A stretch of DNA of 64,000 nt from positions 32,113-96,112 of the forward strand of contig JACRJA010000069.1 of assembly GCA_016235745.1 (NCBI GenBank). The letters are read 5' to 3'. Position numbers and translations under genes: made by a program. This DNA comes from Rhodocyclales bacterium (GTDB lineage: Bacteria > Pseudomonadota > Gammaproteobacteria > Burkholderiales > Rhodocyclaceae). Positions 63,866-64,000 of this stretch are shown piece after piece. The stretch's first letter is position 1; each line of letters starts with the position of its first letter. The notes under the pieces were generated by a model that was given only the letters and a program-made list of their open reading frames with translations, ran no database searches and had not been told where the DNA came from.

Positions 63866-64000
63866 TGTCCAATGACACATGAGCCTGAAGGAGGCGCGTG
63901 ATTCCAACGTGAGGTGAGCCTGAAGGGGCCGGGGTTGGGCATCATCGGAGGATGATGATCGTGACCCTCAAGACCCAAGGGCTCCAGACGCTGGAGCACA
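63866..64000 (+). mobile_element. Probable left end of an insertion sequence (truncated by window edge)
   Basis: From TGTCCAATGACACATGAGCC the sequence shows a 12-base direct repeat, TGAGCCTGAAGG at 63880-63891 and 63915-63926, then a ribosome-binding site and the beginning of a frame whose start resembles some DDE transposases. Repeated end motifs before a transposase start are typical of IS ends. The right end is outside the window, so this is a tentative call. Confidence 0.35.
63961..64000 (+). CDS. Start of an unidentified gene, possibly a transposase (3' truncated)
   Basis: A GTG at 63961, nine bases after GGAGG, opens a frame ([13 protein letters not shown]) that runs off the window. 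In-frame ATGs at 63952 and 63955 are too close to GGAGG to be used. The first residues remind me of integrase-like transposases of IS elements, from memory only. The alternative is that this is simply a conventional gene divergent from rplU; in many relatives that gene is ispB, which this N-terminus does not resemble. Confidence 0.35.
   Translation, partial: MTLKTQGLQTLEH

Noticed and set aside
63788..63907. A 40-residue N-terminal extension of ribosomal protein L21
   Set aside because: The extension passes through the near-consensus rplU promoter, and L21 proteins begin [11 protein letters not shown].

Overview
The window reads as a contiguous piece of a high-GC (roughly two thirds G+C by eye) betaproteobacterial chromosome carrying almost only core genes. 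The order leuCDB-asd-fimV-truA-trpFBA-accD-folC-SPOR-cvpA-purF-metZ, the mra/dcw cluster running into lpxC-dciA-secA-argJ, and the rplU-rpmA-obgE-proB block are typical of Betaproteobacteria. Outer-membrane genes (lpxC, lpxH) and a meso-DAP type MurE confirm a Gram-negative cell. I cannot name the genus; a Hydrogenophilus/Tepidiphilus-like lineage would fit but this is only an impression.

Layout. 1-16645: division and cell-wall cluster, all on +, from a truncated mraZ through rsmH, ftsL, ftsI, murE, murF, mraY, murD, ftsW, murG, murC, ddl, ftsQ, ftsA and ftsZ, most joined by 4-base ATGA/GTGA overlaps; murB is not in the cluster. 16660-24566: lpxC, a tiny membrane protein, dciA (minus strand), secA, argJ, purB and a ferredoxin-NADP reductase, closed by a bidirectional terminator. 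24641-28389 (minus): secF, secD, yajC and a short orphan response regulator. 28517-34029: a 3-hydroxybutyryl-CoA dehydrogenase, rho and trxA (minus), 7Fe ferredoxin, a CBS protein and a long-chain acyl-CoA ligase.

34039-40724 is a branched-chain and aromatic amino acid block: ilvBN preceded by what looks like a complete transcription attenuator (promoter, leader peptide rich in Val/Leu, antiterminator and terminator), then aroC and leuCDB. 40752-53955 is the long asd-to-metZ run (lysine/threonine, tryptophan, fatty acid, folate, purine and methionine biosynthesis plus fimV and truA). 53978-59651 (minus) carries an orphan HicB-like protein, lpxH, a periplasmic cyclophilin and dnaJ-dnaK-grpE, the last headed by a convincing sigma-32 heat-shock promoter whose -35 touches a roughly 150-bp palindromic intergenic repeat. 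59988-63787 holds an AEC-family permease (+) and proB, obgE, rpmA and rplU (minus) under a near-consensus sigma-70 promoter. The last ~135 bases look like the left end of an insertion sequence that runs off the window.

No CRISPR array, prophage, rRNA or tRNA gene, or recognisable defence system was seen. The most interesting signals are regulatory: the ilvBN attenuator, the heat-shock promoter/repeat junction, a two-domain response regulator with a PilR-like C-terminus but no AAA+ domain, and the probable IS end beside rplU.
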